Below are positions 48,000 to 59,714 of a stretch of DNA of 64,000 nt, piece by piece. Below the pieces are notes generated by a model that saw only the letters and a program-made list of their open reading frames with translations, was not told the DNA's origin and did not search any database. The stretch is from contig BFEA01000291.1 in assembly GCA_003427395.1 (NCBI GenBank), positions 1,005,204 to 1,069,203 of the forward strand. Direction: 5' to 3'. The DNA is from Chara braunii (lineage: Eukaryota; Streptophyta; Charophyceae; Charales; Characeae). How positions within the stretch are numbered: position 1 is the first letter of the stretch; each line of letters starts with the position of its first letter. Both the position numbers and the translations under genes were made by a program.

Positions 48000-49010
48000 A
48001 TACTCAATACTACATATCCCCGGGCTTCGTCGTTATTACTACCAGCTTCCCCCCCTTCCATCTCCTCCTTCCATATCACCAGCTTACAATGGTACTGTGG
48101 AATTCCATAGCTCGCTATTGGCCCAGCCCACCGTGCGAGGATTGTCAGCGGTAACAGGCATGCCAAGCTTCGGGATTTAACCGCCGAACTCGAACCGAAG
48201 TTGAGCAGCGATTGCACAGCCTCCGCTTACGGCCCGCCCCATCGGATTCCGAAACTTGTTACGAGCGGCGCCGACAGCAGCACGACCGCCACGGGTTCCC
48301 ATCAATCCACCAGACAAGGGACCGGCCGCGGCGACACCACTGGCAGAGGCCCTAGCCCCCTCCTTGAAGGCTGAGACGCCAGATACGATCCATGCGCACC
48401 ATTTTGCACCACTGTCCCTAAAACTTGCCACAACAGATCTCAGTTCCGACCTGGGACTCCACCCCCCCACTTTCCTAAAATCCTTGGCACAGCCCTTTTT
48501 TTCGCACTTCCGGGCCCCCATCCCACTCCGATCAGGAAGTCGCGTTGGGCGTGAGGTTGGGCGTCACAATGACACCCTAGCAGGACAGGTCTCCCTAATT
48601 GCTATCATGACAGCCCACGGTGATTCCAAACGAATCACATCACGCAGACCATTCAGCTCAATCGAAGCAGATCAATCAAATCAAGGCAGTCTAAATAAGA
48701 TCCCAGCGATGCTATTCAAAACGCATCCAATCAAAAGAATGAAATGGATGAAATCGCAAGAACCAGACTCCGGAGCACTCAAATTGAGGCACATAAGATT
48801 GTAGCGATATAGTTTGAGACATATCCAATCTAAACCACCGATTCAGAAGAACCAATCATCGAGCATGCAACCTGAATCTTGAAATCTGAGAGTAGTACTC
48901 TCAGAACACCGCCCATACACGGAGAGTAGAAGAGCTAGCCACCCATTGGCAAGGAATCAGACACTCAATTACGTGAGTCACCTGACCAATCCCCGTCTGT
49001 AAAGACGCGT
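48000..49010. other. no supported gene
   Basis: A minus-strand frame (48177-48521, 114 codons) is Gly/Ala-rich toward its end (SGVAAAGPLSGGLMG, RNPMGRAVSGG) and could be the end of a membrane or structural protein, but no family fits and no splice context supports it. AATCAAATCAAGGCAG-like A-rich DNA fills 48600-48780. Confidence 0.35.
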
Positions 49011-49020
49011 GGAAGAGTGC

Positions 49021-49154
49021 GACCAGCTTAAGCCTCTGCTGATGTCAACGTGGAAGTTCTTTTTTTTTTTGATGAACAGCAGAGGCTGGGGGTGTTGCCG
49101 CTTGAAGTCAGGTGCGAAGGTGGCAAGTCCCTTCACACCCCCAGCCTCTGCTGA
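49021..49154. repeat. hairpin with AGCAGAGGCTGGGGGTGT arms
   Basis: AGCAGAGGCTGGGGGTGT (49078-49095) faces ACACCCCCAGCCTCTGCT (49135-49152). CCTCTGCTGATGTC also occurs at 49031 as a direct copy. A foldback or a nested insertion. A 28-base poly-A run and (AAC)n follow at 49452-49502. Confidence 0.8.
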
Positions 49155-49448
49155 TGTCGACATGTTTTGAAACCCGAAAGGCAAAAAAAACTCGCGCTGG
49201 CAAAGAAACCATGTGCCAACTCGAAATGAGCGATTTCAGTCCAAAAGTGTCCGTTGGCCATTTTCTTTTTTTCAAGTTGTTGTTTTCCCCTCTGACACCA
49301 CGGCCGACCCCTGTCCATATGACACCCGGTCTGACGCCACGGCCGTTGGTACTTCTGTCACCTTTTCGAACTCCACGTTGTTTTCTTTGCCCACGCGTGT
49401 TTTTTGTGCCCATTCGATACTCAAAGGTGGCATGAATGTACTTGCCTC

Positions 49449-49479
<31 letters not shown>

Positions 49480-49539
49480 CACAACAACAACAACAACAAC
49501 AACCGTAATACAGAGTTAGGCTTATTAAAAAAAAAAAAA

Positions 49540-50280
49540 AAAAGATATCATCGCCGATTCGCCGAACTGACCTGCCCGAGGTAACTGAAGAATTTCATTC
49601 AAGTTCCGTCATCAACAGCTCATGGGTGTACCAACTGAGCTCAGCTCCGAGTCGGCCCTCTGTGTTCAGCAGGCTTCAAGCTTAGGTCTGCCTATCAACA
49701 GTTAATGCGGGTGCTATTCAGCCCTCATGGGCTGTGTAGCTGCTTGAAGTTACCCTGACTTCTACCTATCTAGGGATAGTAGGTAGTTCTATCCCTACCA
49801 ACCGTAGCTGCTTGGATATGTGATGCACAGTGCGTTCCAAAAAAACAAAAAAAAAATGCTTGTTTTTTTAACTTTATACATACAGAAAAGTCCCCTTAAA
49901 AAAAAAAAACAAGCTATAACCTTCTCTCAATGTCACCTCTCACTACCTACCTACCCCTACTCCTACGCCTATACAGGGGGCCCCTGCAAGCATAGCTACC
50001 TCTCACAACAAGCCCAGGACTGAGTGTCATTCACAGGCTCTAAGAACACCTAGCGATTCATATTGACTTTTTTTTCTTTTTTTTTTTACTTTTTTTTTTT
50101 TCTAAACCCTGGTGTCGGATAGGAGTGATGATACAAGCATACACTCCTACCTGACACACTGGGGGCTCCAGAGCGATTCATATTGACTTGAAGCGATTCA
50201 TATTGACTTGATAGAAAAACTTGTGCACTCTGGTTACGGTAGGGAGTTTTTTTTTTTTTTTTTTTCCCTGGACAATTTCT
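49540..50280. other. short repeats, no recognised gene
   Basis: AGCGATTCATATTGACTT occurs at about 50051, 50172 and 50192. CTACCTATCTAGGGATAGTAGGTAG (49764-49788) is palindromic. GTGTCGGATAGGAGTG and CACTCCTACCTGACAC (50112 and 50143) form a hairpin. T-rich runs lie at 50069-50101 and 50248-50265. Confidence 0.55.
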
Positions 50281-50284
50281 TGAT

Positions 50285-50372
50285 TGATTTATGTGTGTCG
50301 TCCTTGTCCAGGGGCCATGCTAATCTTCTATCTCTCTATCGTTCCAATTTTTATCCAAGTCTCGAAGGACTA
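50285..50372 (-). pseudogene. U6 snRNA pseudogene, nearly full length
   Basis: On the minus strand: GTCCTTCGAGACTTGGATAA, AAATTGGAACGATAGAGAGA, then AGATTAGCATGGCCCCTGGA and ACGACACACATAAA. It covers U6 from the 5' stem to the 3' region with scattered changes, and the conserved ACAGAGA box is altered (to TAGAGAGATAGA). A poly-A-like tract seen as T lies just beyond its 3' end (50248-50265), suggesting retrotransposition. Confidence 0.8.
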
Positions 50373-50420
50373 CGGCGGGAATCCTTTTTTGTAAGGGCCT
50401 AGTAAATCACACAACAAGCA

Positions 50421-50493
50421 GCCGGCCTAGCTCAGTCGGTAGAGCGCAAGGCTCTTAACCTTGTGGTCGTGGGTTCGAGCCCCACGGGTGGCG
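50421..50493 (+). tRNA. tRNA-Lys(CUU), copy 5, acceptor mismatch
   Basis: GCCGGCCTAGCTCAGTCGG start, CTT anticodon, GGTTCGAGCCC box B, and acceptor 3' strand GGGTGGC. This leaves one G-G mismatch and one G-U pair. No T4 terminator is visible within 25 bases downstream. It is the plus-strand counterpart of the 11-15 kb copies. Confidence 0.75.
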
Positions 50494-50784
50494 TCTTATA
50501 AGAATGGTCATGGGGAATAAGTAATGACGATGAAAACCGGTTGTGAAAGGAAAAACCGTCGCTAATTAAAATCAGGGGCCAGATCCAGTCCCCGATTCTA
50601 GAATTAACGCCCAGATCAGGGTTAACTTTTCTTCAGAGATCGATCTGGCGACGAAATTTGTGATCCTGCGATTACAAGGGCCTACTCTCGGTATGTCCTC
50701 TGTGACTTAAAAACTACCTGGTTAGTTATAAATTGCATCATCGTGCAAGGCTATTAAATTATTAATATATTTTTCCATTTCAGG

Positions 50785-51268
50785 GTTTTAGGAGCTCGTT
50801 CGACACTCCTTGGGGGATCCTCGGGGCTGAAGGTAGTTTCCTTGGGGGTTTTCAAGGAAATTCCCGCCATCGTTCCACCTGTCCTCGGGGACTTCGCGCG
50901 AGGACATTTCCTTCGAACGATGTCAGACAAGAAAACAGAAAAGAAAAAGAAAAAAATCAAATGTGTTTGAGGGCTTCAGCAAATAGGGTGCCACCACGAT
51001 CCAGATTCTCGGTTGTAATGTCTCTCTACCCATCTGCCCGCTCCTCTCCGCAAAACGCTGATTCCTTTTGCCCAAGGGACCTCACGGACCTCGTGAGGTT
51101 CCTTGGGCAAAAGGAAGAAAATGGCTGGGGAATCCTCGGAGCCCAAGGAATTTCCTTCGGACTGTTTTCATTTCTTTTTTTTCCGACTGCATCCCCAAGG
51201 ATAGGTGGAACGAACAATTCCTCGTGGACTTTACGCGCCCGAGGAGTGTAGAACGAGCCCCTTTAAGT
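50785..51268. mobile_element. ~480-bp element with GGAGCTCGTTC terminal inverted repeats
   Basis: The left end GTTTTAGGAGCTCGTTCGAC continues to ACTCCTTG. The right end, reversed, reads CTTAAAGGGGCTCGTTCTAC to ACTCCTCG: about 28 bases with a few mismatches. The interior is itself rich in hairpins, e.g. TTGCCCAAGGGACCTCACG facing its complement at 51071-51112, and repeated CCTTGGGG/CCTCGGGG words. Noncoding. Confidence 0.65.
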
Positions 51269-51374
51269 TAGTGCTTGCCCACAGAAAGACAAATTCTGAG
51301 GAAAACGCTAAAAGCCACCCTAGGTAACTTGCCAGGTAACTCGGTCATTCAACACGGTCATTACCTTGTCGATC

Positions 51375-51378
<4 letters not shown>

Positions 51379-51447
<69 letters not shown>
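51379..51447. repeat. (CT)n microsatellite
   Basis: Pure CT run of about 69 bases. 51448-51660 shows no recognised gene. Confidence 0.97.
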
Positions 51448-51449
<2 letters not shown>

Positions 51450-51662
51450 CAGCAACTCAACAGGTAGACAATAGGTCAATACATACGGTGGTATTACGGC
51501 CTCCCTCCACTGCACAACATTCAAGATGCATCTGGAGCTGTCAATGGTCCCCATACATTCCAAATATTCGATCAGTCCAAATGTAAATGGTTGACAATGA
51601 AGACCATATACATCTCCAAAAAAAGCTGTGAAATGGAGAGATACCCACAACTTGTTCATTCC

Positions 51663-52000
51663 ATTACAGGACCTAGCCCAGTTGGTACACCCAATTGTTC
51701 ATTCCGCTACAGGGCGCTGAGGGCGGCAGTTGGCAAAAGTAATGTCCGACGTCAGGTAAGGAGTGACGAATGTACCCTTGCAGGAATGTCTCTCCCCCCC
51801 CCCTTCTCGGGTATCAAAACCAGGGCCTAGCCTTTTTTTTTTTTTCTTTTAGCTCAGTTGGTACACCCACTGAATTGTTTGAAACCAGGACCTAAGTTCC
51901 AATCCAGATACAATCAGATAAACAGAATAAAATAAATTTAAATAATTCTGAATCTGAATTAGATGGGGCTGGTCAGTTCAATGATGACACCTCAAGGTCG
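51663..52000 (+). mobile_element. SINE-like element with duplicated tRNA-like head
   Basis: TAGCCCAGTTGGTACACCCA (51674) and TTAGCTCAGTTGGTACACCC (51850) both fit box A. The second leads into ATCCAGATACAATCAGATAA, ACAGAATAAAATAAATTTAA, ATTCTGAATTAGATGGGGCT and GGTCAGTTCAATGATGACAC, the same body order as 29456-29560 and 26870-26940. It is the most complete copy of the family here. Confidence 0.65.
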
Positions 52001-52001
52001 T

Positions 52002-52105
52002 CGCCCTTTATAAAAACAAATCAATAGATAATCATCGCCCTTTATAAAAACAAATCAATAGATAATCATCGCCCTTTATAAAAATAAATCAATAAATAAT
52101 CATTG
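52002..52105. repeat. 37-bp tandem repeat, three units
   Basis: ATCGCCCTTTATAAAAACAA plus ATCAATAGATAATC is repeated three times, the last diverged. It directly follows the SINE-like body, so it may be an expanded 3' tail. Confidence 0.85.
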
Positions 52106-52494
52106 TCCGTGCCGCACAATGTGCGGTGCGGTGCGGTGGGATCCCACTGGGACTACTATGTGCCATTTCAGATCTTTCCAGTACCCAGAGCCGGCAGCGG
52201 ACCCGCGAATATTTGGGAAACTGGGTATGCAGAGGGTCTCCAGATCCCCTGGCTCTGGGGCCCTCCCATGCTCACCCTGGAATTACTGTAGCCAGCTCTT
52301 TTTGAGGATGTATGTGGCCGGATTTACGCCCAGATTTAGCCAAATTGAATCGTGTGCTGGTGTAAAAACAGATGCCCTTGAAAAATGTGAGAATTTCAAA
52401 GTAAAATTAGAAGAATTGTGCACGTCTTTATTCATGATGAGGGTGCGTTATATTAAGTAAATAGATCTTTTAACACAGCTAACTGCATCAAGCA

Positions 52495-52567
52495 GCCGCC
52501 CTAGCTCAGTCGGTAGAGCGCAAGGCTCTTAACCTTGTGGTCGTGGGTTCGAGCCCCACGGGCGGCG
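52495..52567 (+). tRNA. tRNA-Lys(CUU), copy 6, fully paired
   Basis: 73 nt with GCCGCCC against GGGCGGC acceptor fully paired, intact box A (TAGCTCAGTCGG), CTT anticodon in a CTCTTAA loop, and intact box B (GGTTCGAGCCC). A T5 run follows at about 52574, giving a proper Pol III terminator, so this is the most likely functional tRNA gene of the set. It delivers lysine to AAG codons. Confidence 0.93.
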
Positions 52568-52899
52568 TTAGTGTGTTTTTCAATGCACTTTCCCCGCTGA
52601 GTTTCCCCGATCCTGAGCGGTATGAGTCATTTTTTGAGATGTAAAAGGAAAAAATCATGACGACGTCATATCATACATGTGATGTCGGTCCCAGACCTGA
52701 GAATACACGTCCAACCGTAAAGGGAAAACGAAGATAGTTCCGAACTGTAATGCCAGTGTACACGGGATCGGGATTCAGACAGCAGTGACCGTACAGCACG
52801 TGGACTGAGCCAGCACCGTCAACCATTTTCCCTCCTGCCTTCTTTTCCTAGGCGGAGTACTCTGTTTTCTCTAAGTTCCGTCATCATTTCCCCTTTTCA

Positions 52900-52904
<5 letters not shown>

Positions 52905-52939
<35 letters not shown>

Positions 52940-52955
52940 ACATACACTGCCATAG

Positions 52956-53011
<56 letters not shown>

Positions 53012-53012
53012 N

Positions 53013-53050
<38 letters not shown>
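52905..53050. repeat. (TG)n-(TC)n-(TG)n with duplicated flank
   Basis: TG run, then CTGTACATACACTGCCAYAG, TC run, one N at 53012, TG run, then the same CTGTACATACACTGCCACAG again. The flanking 20-mer duplicated around the microsatellite and the N suggest a collapsed or joined repeat. Confidence 0.9.
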
Positions 53051-53053
<3 letters not shown>

Positions 53054-53054
53054 G

Positions 53055-53840
53055 TGCTGTACATACACTGCCACAGGAAACACCCACCATACTTTTTTTT
53101 TTTGGGTGGCAAAGACGTCGTTATTCATATGTGCCTGGCGCACTAGGGACCACCCTCCAATCAGGTGGTAGCGAGAGGCTATATAGGTATTACGGATGCT
53201 GCACAATCCACCTGTGGGTGCAAGGTCCCGCTAGCAAAGAGGATTGGGTTTAACGCCTGCATGTAGACGTGTTTGTGAAGAGGTGCAGAAGATTGTGATG
53301 ATCTCCTTCTCTGCACCTCTGCTGAAACCCATCCATATTCAGCCCAGGTAGCCTGCGACCTTGCCATTTCTGGTATACCAGATCTGGATGTACCTGCCTT
53401 TGCCCTTTCCGCATGGCATGAAGTACTATGAACACGTCACTACCTGTTGACAAACAGGTCATGAGCTCAAATCCTGAAGGATACAAAGGCCTTAGAGAAG
53501 GCCGCTAAGTTCCAGGAACTTCCAGCCGGGCCAGGCCGGGATGGGCTGCAGCCTGCCGGTGGATTCGTCCACCTCTAGGCTCTCACAGCTCCTCTAATCC
53601 GACGCGTTTGGTCCTCTTATCCGACGCGCTTGGTGGAAAACACAGTTGGCGAGCGTGTGTGTGCTGACGCTCTTCACCAAAGCATTGGCATTTGGCAAGT
53701 GGACCAAAAGTGGTACAGGAGCCCCATTATCACACAGTCTTCTTAGGGGATAGGGCCTCACCGTATCACCTGCCCAGCTCCAACATTTTGAGTTTAGCAA
53801 TGCCTGCTCTCATCAGCAGCTCTAGCACTGGAAGCGGTGT

Positions 53841-53876
<36 letters not shown>

Positions 53877-54085
53877 CTGCTGTTGTCGTCCCAACACATG
53901 TAAGATGTTCGCATTTGGCAAGTGGTTCGGCGAGGCTCGTTACACTAGCCTAAGGACTCTCTGCTGGAAAGTATCTGACCATCACTGTGAGCAGATTCTT
54001 TTTCCAGGAAGTCCTTTGTGATTACGCCCTTACCTCCCCCCCCCCTGGTACTCACCTCACCACTTTCTGTGATGCCTCTGACGTT
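53055..54085. other. no recognised gene
   Basis: Open frames on both strands lack domains. AATCCGACGCGTTTGGTCCT and ATCCGACGCGCTTGG are a short tandem pair (53597 and 53619). GCATTTGGCAAGTGG occurs at 53687 and 53910. A 30-base poly-A run lies at 53845-53874. Confidence 0.4.
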
Positions 54086-54089
54086 TCTG

Positions 54090-54220
54090 GGAACAAGTCC
54101 CAGTTAGTGACTATAGAAAGTCCCTGATTTTTGCTATCCCATCTATAGTCAGAAATGAAGGATGCTAACTGGGAACAAGTCCCAGTTAGTACCTGCATCC
54201 TTCATTTCTGACTATAGATG
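54090..54220. repeat. 26-bp perfect hairpin with nested palindrome
   Basis: The left arm 54140-54165 (CATCTATAGTCAGAAATGAA then GGATGC) and the right arm 54195-54220 are perfect reverse complements. The loop itself contains ACTGGGAACAAGTCCCAGT. The loop sequence GGGAACAAGTCCCAGTTAGT is also present upstream at 54091. It has the shape of a pre-miRNA or a small foldback element; neither is shown. Confidence 0.8.
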
Positions 54221-54229
54221 TGGAAGTTG

Positions 54230-55520
54230 AATGTCTCAAATGAAGAATTTCGTCAAGTGCGACTTGGCTCCGGCTGTATTCAAAAGACGACCGGGATTTA
54301 GCATCTGTTTGGAATAGGTCCCATGATATTGAAAGGGGGTTCTCAGAATAGACACTGTCAGTGAAATTGGTTTGCAGAAAAATTAACACAATACGCCAAA
54401 AATGCACCTATAGGCTATAGCACTAAACAAAATGGGATTAGTTCCATCATTCTCGGAGGTTTGGGAACTTTTCTCAGTGCTACCGAGAGGGAAAGCATGC
54501 CGGATTGTTGTGGCTGTGTTTACGTCATGTGGTTCCTACAGCACCTATGACGAACACAGCCATCCGTTCTCAGTAGCTATGGGGCCTTGCCACACCATTG
54601 TCACGGTCGAACGGATAATTTAAAAGTAGGTGTTAGAGTCAGTCAGACTCAGTGCGTCTTCCTGCAGAGAATGCTGGCGGGCCCTTGGGAAGCGTTACAG
54701 GGAACAGATAAACATTGTCAATCACGAGTAGTAGTACAGAAACTGCTACACTGGCAGTACATGGGGACTTCACTTGTTCATTGACATGTTGCGGAAGCGC
54801 TGCTGTATGCTTGTGCGGCGTTTTGAACGAGGCTGGTCGGGCAAACCTTACATCTGAACACACTGACATCCTGCCAGCGTTGATTACCCTGAAACCAGGG
54901 GATTGACTGAGCAGGTGAGAGGATGCACATGAGAGGAATTGACTACAAAGCGCCCCTTCAGCCCTGCTGCTCGACGCCTGACCAAGCTGACTACCTAGTC
55001 CCCTTCCTCCCTTTCCAGATGCAGCGAACCAGCGAACCCACCAGTTCCCGTCTACTACTGAGTACTGGCCTGCCACAGGTCCCTCCGATCTATTGATGAG
55101 GAGCAGCCCTGCTGGCAACCGGGTCCAACGTCCCATAACCCTTCTGAACCGACACCCAGCCATGATGACGCCAGGCGGCCCTGCATTTCCTCAGACCGTA
55201 GCCGGGCGACGTGCAGCACCTGCTGTTGACCCCTAGATGTCCTTGTTGGCCGTTGTTGCGGCCCGTCACAGGCCCCTGAAGTTCTGCAAATGCCAATCCT
55301 GTACCTGGCTGTGACAAGGACTGTTCCAGCGGGAGTACCACAGGCCGCCTGATTATCGGCATTACCCCAAGCTGTAGCCCCGCTTAGTCAGCACCGTACC
55401 ACTGCAAGCCAACCATGGAGAGCTGATGGGGCAGGAAGGGCTCAGGGAACCCTGAGGGTGGACGCAGCGGGATCTCCTGATTCACCTTACTCCAGTCCTT
55501 GAAGCAGACACCATAGTCCC
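54230..55520. other. repeat R fragment at 55083-55130; no recognised gene
   Basis: CTATTGATGAGGAGCAGCCC ... GGGTCCAAC is a diverged member of dispersed repeat R. Open frames, including a 174-codon one on the minus strand at 54639-55163, have no domain and no biased codon pattern. A poly-A run closes the stretch at 55521-55543. Confidence 0.45.
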
Positions 55521-55869
55521 TAAAAAAAAAAAAAAAAAAAAAAAGAGATACCATCGTCCCTCCCGAACTCGTCCCTGCTGCGCTCCAAAGTGTGGCCTCC
55601 TTCCCATCGGATGTGCGCTATCCAACCCCCGTTTTCACTACCCAGCCACTCCCCTGAGAATTGTTTAATTGCTTGTATTATGTTTTCTGTGAATGTAACA
55701 GGTCCAATTGAGTCTTAACTTTCTGCCACCGTGCCATTTGTTCCTGATGAATATACTGCTTTTAATGTGCTTTATTATCATTTCTGTCACCTCCTCCCCT
55801 TCTATGTGGACCCCCTCAATGGCATATATGCTTCTTTTTCTCCAGAGGGCCAGATAGCCGCTCTCCTCC

Positions 55870-57443
55870 CTATCTTGAACATATTGTTTTCGGAGGCGTT
55901 ATCCATAGGGGGGTCCATGCCTCGCATAGGACTCGGAGTGCCCTCCAATGGCCAGATGGACCCTGTGCCCAGTTGGCTCCACCGTCGCCACGTGAGGACC
56001 GCCCCCGGCACTGCGGGAATACATGTTCTATAGTTTCTGGAATCCTACAAGAGGGAAAGGCAGCGTGGCAAAGTTTGCACCACGATAACGCCAGTCCCCT
56101 TTGCCCCAGGTGAGTGCGGTCTACTAGCCAGTTGTGGGTTGGAAGGCAACGGTGCTCTATCTGCCATTGTAGCAAGGCCACCTTCGCAGGCTTAGTCCTT
56201 GTGGTGGTGAACCATTGAATGTGGCGGATAGCGAATGAGGCAGATAGCCTCATTCCCTCCTACCTTCAAGTGAGACCTCCAACGGGCCTTCACAATCTCC
56301 TTTAGATTCCCCTTTGGTCCGAGGGGTAGGTATGTAGATTTCACTGCCAGACTGAATAGAGTTTAGTTGGCACCAGATTTTGTCCTGCGTGCAGGGTTTC
56401 ACTGCTACTCCTCTGGGTCAAAGGGGAGTTCCGCAAGTGGGGTCCCTGGACTGAACGCTATCCATTCCTTGTCCCAAATTATACCCAGACCACTTCCGGG
56501 TGGGTATCCGGTGAGCACATTATCCTTGGCCTTGTGGAAGACGCTGACCAACATTTCGTCAGTAAGTACCTCCACCACATTGTCCACACTTTCTGTATCT
56601 CCCGGAGTGGCTACCCAATCACCTTCTAGAAGCCACGGTCCATTGCGCAAGGTTCGAACCCAATCCAAAGGGATAGCAAAAGTCAGCTGATCCAAATTCT
56701 TTTCAATATTGTGGCAATGCTTCAGGGAGGCCCTCAGTTGCGGCTCTTCTGCGGTACACCTCCCGTTCCGATCTGTAATACTTCTGCTACCAAAGAGTGG
56801 TTGGCGCACCACTTCCTCCGGTCGCGCCAACCCCTCGCGCTGCAGCCCGGCTAGAGTCCCTACCGACTCTATAGCACCGTGATATGGTCCAATAGCGGTC
56901 CTCCAACCAGGGGTCCACCCCCTATGGAGCTTTGAGGGGTCAGGCGAGCAATTTGTTCTCGTGCAAGGGTATTCCAAGGGAGGCTAGGTGTGAACAACAG
57001 CATTTTGATCCATTGTATCATTAGCGTCGTGGTCTGTGGATAACCGGGTACAGAATTCTCAGACTGTCTCAGATACCATACCTGAATGCCATTTTTGTTC
57101 ACGGAGCGAAAATCAAGCTCCATCATCCTCTGACATTGGTTCCAAATTTTGTCTTTTTCCCATACACAGCTTTTGTCAGCTCCATCGCGGCAGTGCTATT
57201 TACCTGTCAAATTTCACACACGCGTCCACGGCAGTTGATCCCAGTCCCAGTCATTCTCTCCCGCCAGGAGACCAAGTACAAGAACTCGAATGGTGCACCG
57301 GCTCTTCCGTACATCCATCCTGTTCTGCCCAGGCCTCTTTTTTTTTTGTAATGGGAACAAGGCTCCAATCTATTCATGGCCTCATTGGCCCTGATCTTAA
57401 CAATCTGCAAATCTAGGAATGGAGAGGGTGTATGCCATGTCAA
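55870..57443 (-). pseudogene. LINE ORF2 C-terminal fragment, frameshifted
   Basis: Coding traces on the minus strand in three frames. 56253-55930 matches the zf-RVT pattern: ALLQWQIEHRCLPTHNWL, then CKLCHAAFPSC, then ETIEHVFPQC. 56977-56405 carries connecting sequence (TFAIPLDWVRTLRNGPWLLEG, LGIIWDKEWIAFSPG). 57126-56869 carries further upstream sequence (MIQWIKMLLFTPSLPW). Frame changes between them show at least two frameshifts. RT motifs are absent. It differs clearly from the LINE at 36-44 kb, for example keeping the zinc-finger His, so it is a different lineage. Confidence 0.7.
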
Positions 57444-57529
57444 GCGCGACTCCTCAGCTAGGTCAAAGCAGATAAAGATATTCCTCTGCGCAATTTTATT
57501 GCGACCAAATTGGAAGAATATTTTTTGTT

Positions 57530-58864
57530 TCTGCTAACATCTCTATTGTGGCTTTGAAAGGCGAGTGTCGTTTGAAGTTTTGAATGCTTGCATGGTTACA
57601 AAGTGGGAGTCAAGACCACAACCTTATCAAGTATCAACTTCTCAAACAAAAAAAAAAAAAAAAAAAAAAAAGAAGTGGGAGTCAAGTTGAGTTGGATCAT
57701 GACACTGGTGTCAGAACGAACTTGCATTGCATTGGCCTAGGAGGAAGAAGGTCAGCGCTCAATAAAGGCCGGCGGGTGCAGTTGAATGAGCAGCGGCTGT
57801 CGGACTGAAGACCAAGATGGAGTGAGAGTAAGGAAGGAAACGTCGGAAGTGGAAGTGGCCAGGAGGGTTGAGCAAGACCCCATTGAGAAGGAAGACTCAT
57901 TTGAAGACTCGCGGAGAGATATGAACACCGATATCCAGCGTCATCATGAGGAAGTTAAGCGGTCCTCCACCCTAAGCCTTGTCTTTTGCTGCAAATTTGT
58001 TTGTTATGATTGTTGGATTTTTGTCAATCGTTACCTTGGATACAAGTTGCTGGTCGATTCTATATTGATGTCATTCATGCTGTCATCAATTAAGCAGGAG
58101 AAGGAACATTTTTGCGCACATTTTTGCGCACATAACAGGAAGGAAAGAGTCGTCTCAGTTCTCGGGGAGTGGATACGGATGCATGCATGCATGCTGTCAA
58201 ATTGATCGTAGACCCTAACCCTGTCAAATTGATCGTAGTCTGATGTAGACCCTAACCCTGTCAAATTGATCGTTCTACAATGCAGAAAGGCTCCTTGTTG
58301 CATTTTGTAGGAAATGGGCAGAGGGTTGCATGCATGTCGGAGAGGGTGGAAACCCCCATGTAGACACTGTATCCCTAAAAGGCAAATCGCAGGAAGTGGA
58401 TCAATCTAGCTTCGTTGTTTGGGTCTAGGGAAGATTGGGAGAGACTGTCTGGCCGCACCATCTTGTCCGCAATGTTTAAGGATTATCGAGGACTTTGTTT
58501 GTCGTCCTTGAAAGGCTGCTTGACCAAGTTCAGTTTCATTTTTTTTTGTGTCCTTTTCCTTCTTCCTTGGACCTGACACCCTTCCACCGTAACACCCTCA
58601 CTGAGGGCATACTCCCACACCGACTTTGGGCTAGGTATCTACCTGGTATCACGTCCAGAGGCGTGTTTGTTTTTTTTTCCTTTTATTTTTTTGTGGCTGC
58701 TTTGAAAAGAAAAGAAAAAAAAAGTCTGGCCGTGCTTTTTCTCTTTTTTTTTCAGGAGAGTAACAGAAAAGAAATGGCACGGAACCCATGCTCTGCGAAA
58801 CTCGGTGCGCAGTGAGAATCAGGGTCGGTGAAAACCAGCCTCGGAGGTAGTGGTGGTTTAACAG

Positions 58865-58890
<26 letters not shown>
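57530..58890. other. possible retroelement leader and repeats, no supported gene
   Basis: A poly-A run (57646-57671) is followed by AAGTGGGAGTCAAGTTGAGTTGGATC; AAGTGGGAGTCAAG also occurs at 57600. CACTGGTGTCAGAACGAAC (57704) loosely resembles a tRNA-primed start. A 139-codon frame (57786-58205) has a charged N-terminus and a hydrophobic middle but no domain. CCCTAACCCTGTCAAATTGA is repeated at 58214 and 58251. 58863-58898 is poly-A up to the gap. Confidence 0.4.
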
Positions 58891-58898
<8 letters not shown>

Positions 58899-59618
58899 NN
58901 NNNNNNNNNNNNNNNNNNNNNNNNNNNNNNNNNNNNNNNNNNNNNNNNNNNNNNNNNNNNNNNNNNNNNNNNNNNNNNNNNNNNNNNNNNNNNNNNNNNN
59001 NNNNNNNNNNNNNNNNNNNNNNNNNNNNNNNNNNNNNNNNNNNNNNNNNNNNNNNNNNNNNNNNNNNNNNNNNNNNNNNNNNNNNNNNNNNNNNNNNNNN
59101 NNNNNNNNNNNNNNNNNNNNNNNNNNNNNNNNNNNNNNNNNNNNNNNNNNNNNNNNNNNNNNNNNNNNNNNNNNNNNNNNNNNNNNNNNNNNNNNNNNNN
59201 NNNNNNNNNNNNNNNNNNNNNNNNNNNNNNNNNNNNNNNNNNNNNNNNNNNNNNNNNNNNNNNNNNNNNNNNNNNNNNNNNNNNNNNNNNNNNNNNNNNN
59301 NNNNNNNNNNNNNNNNNNNNNNNNNNNNNNNNNNNNNNNNNNNNNNNNNNNNNNNNNNNNNNNNNNNNNNNNNNNNNNNNNNNNNNNNNNNNNNNNNNNN
59401 NNNNNNNNNNNNNNNNNNNNNNNNNNNNNNNNNNNNNNNNNNNNNNNNNNNNNNNNNNNNNNNNNNNNNNNNNNNNNNNNNNNNNNNNNNNNNNNNNNNN
59501 NNNNNNNNNNNNNNNNNNNNNNNNNNNNNNNNNNNNNNNNNNNNNNNNNNNNNNNNNNNNNNNNNNNNNNNNNNNNNNNNNNNNNNNNNNNNNNNNNNNN
59601 NNNNNNNNNNNNNNNNNN
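58899..59618. other. assembly gap (720 N)
   Basis: Unknown sequence bounded by poly-A on the left and (TC)n on the right, so both edges are repeats where assembly stopped. Confidence 0.99.

Positions 59619-59711
<93 letters not shown>
59619..59711. repeat. (TC)n(AC)n compound microsatellite
   Basis: TC run to about 59672, then AC run to 59710. Another compound array of the kind seen at 508 and 10726, adjoining the gap. Confidence 0.96.

Positions 59712-59714
<3 letters not shown>

Noticed and set aside
48177-48521. 114-codon Gly/Ala-rich minus-strand frame
   Set aside because: No family motif, no start or splice support, and GC-rich DNA keeps frames open by chance.
54639-55163. 174-codon minus-strand frame
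   Set aside because: Composition is unremarkable, no domain is visible, and it overlaps a fragment of dispersed repeat R.
57700-57725. CACTGGTGTCAGAACG considered as an LTR primer binding site
   Set aside because: Only a loose match to TGGTATCAGAGC, and no LTR end with terminal CA lies just before it.
57786-58205. 139-codon plus-strand frame with hydrophobic middle
   Set aside because: No family recognised; it runs into a tandem repeat region and lacks splice or promoter context.
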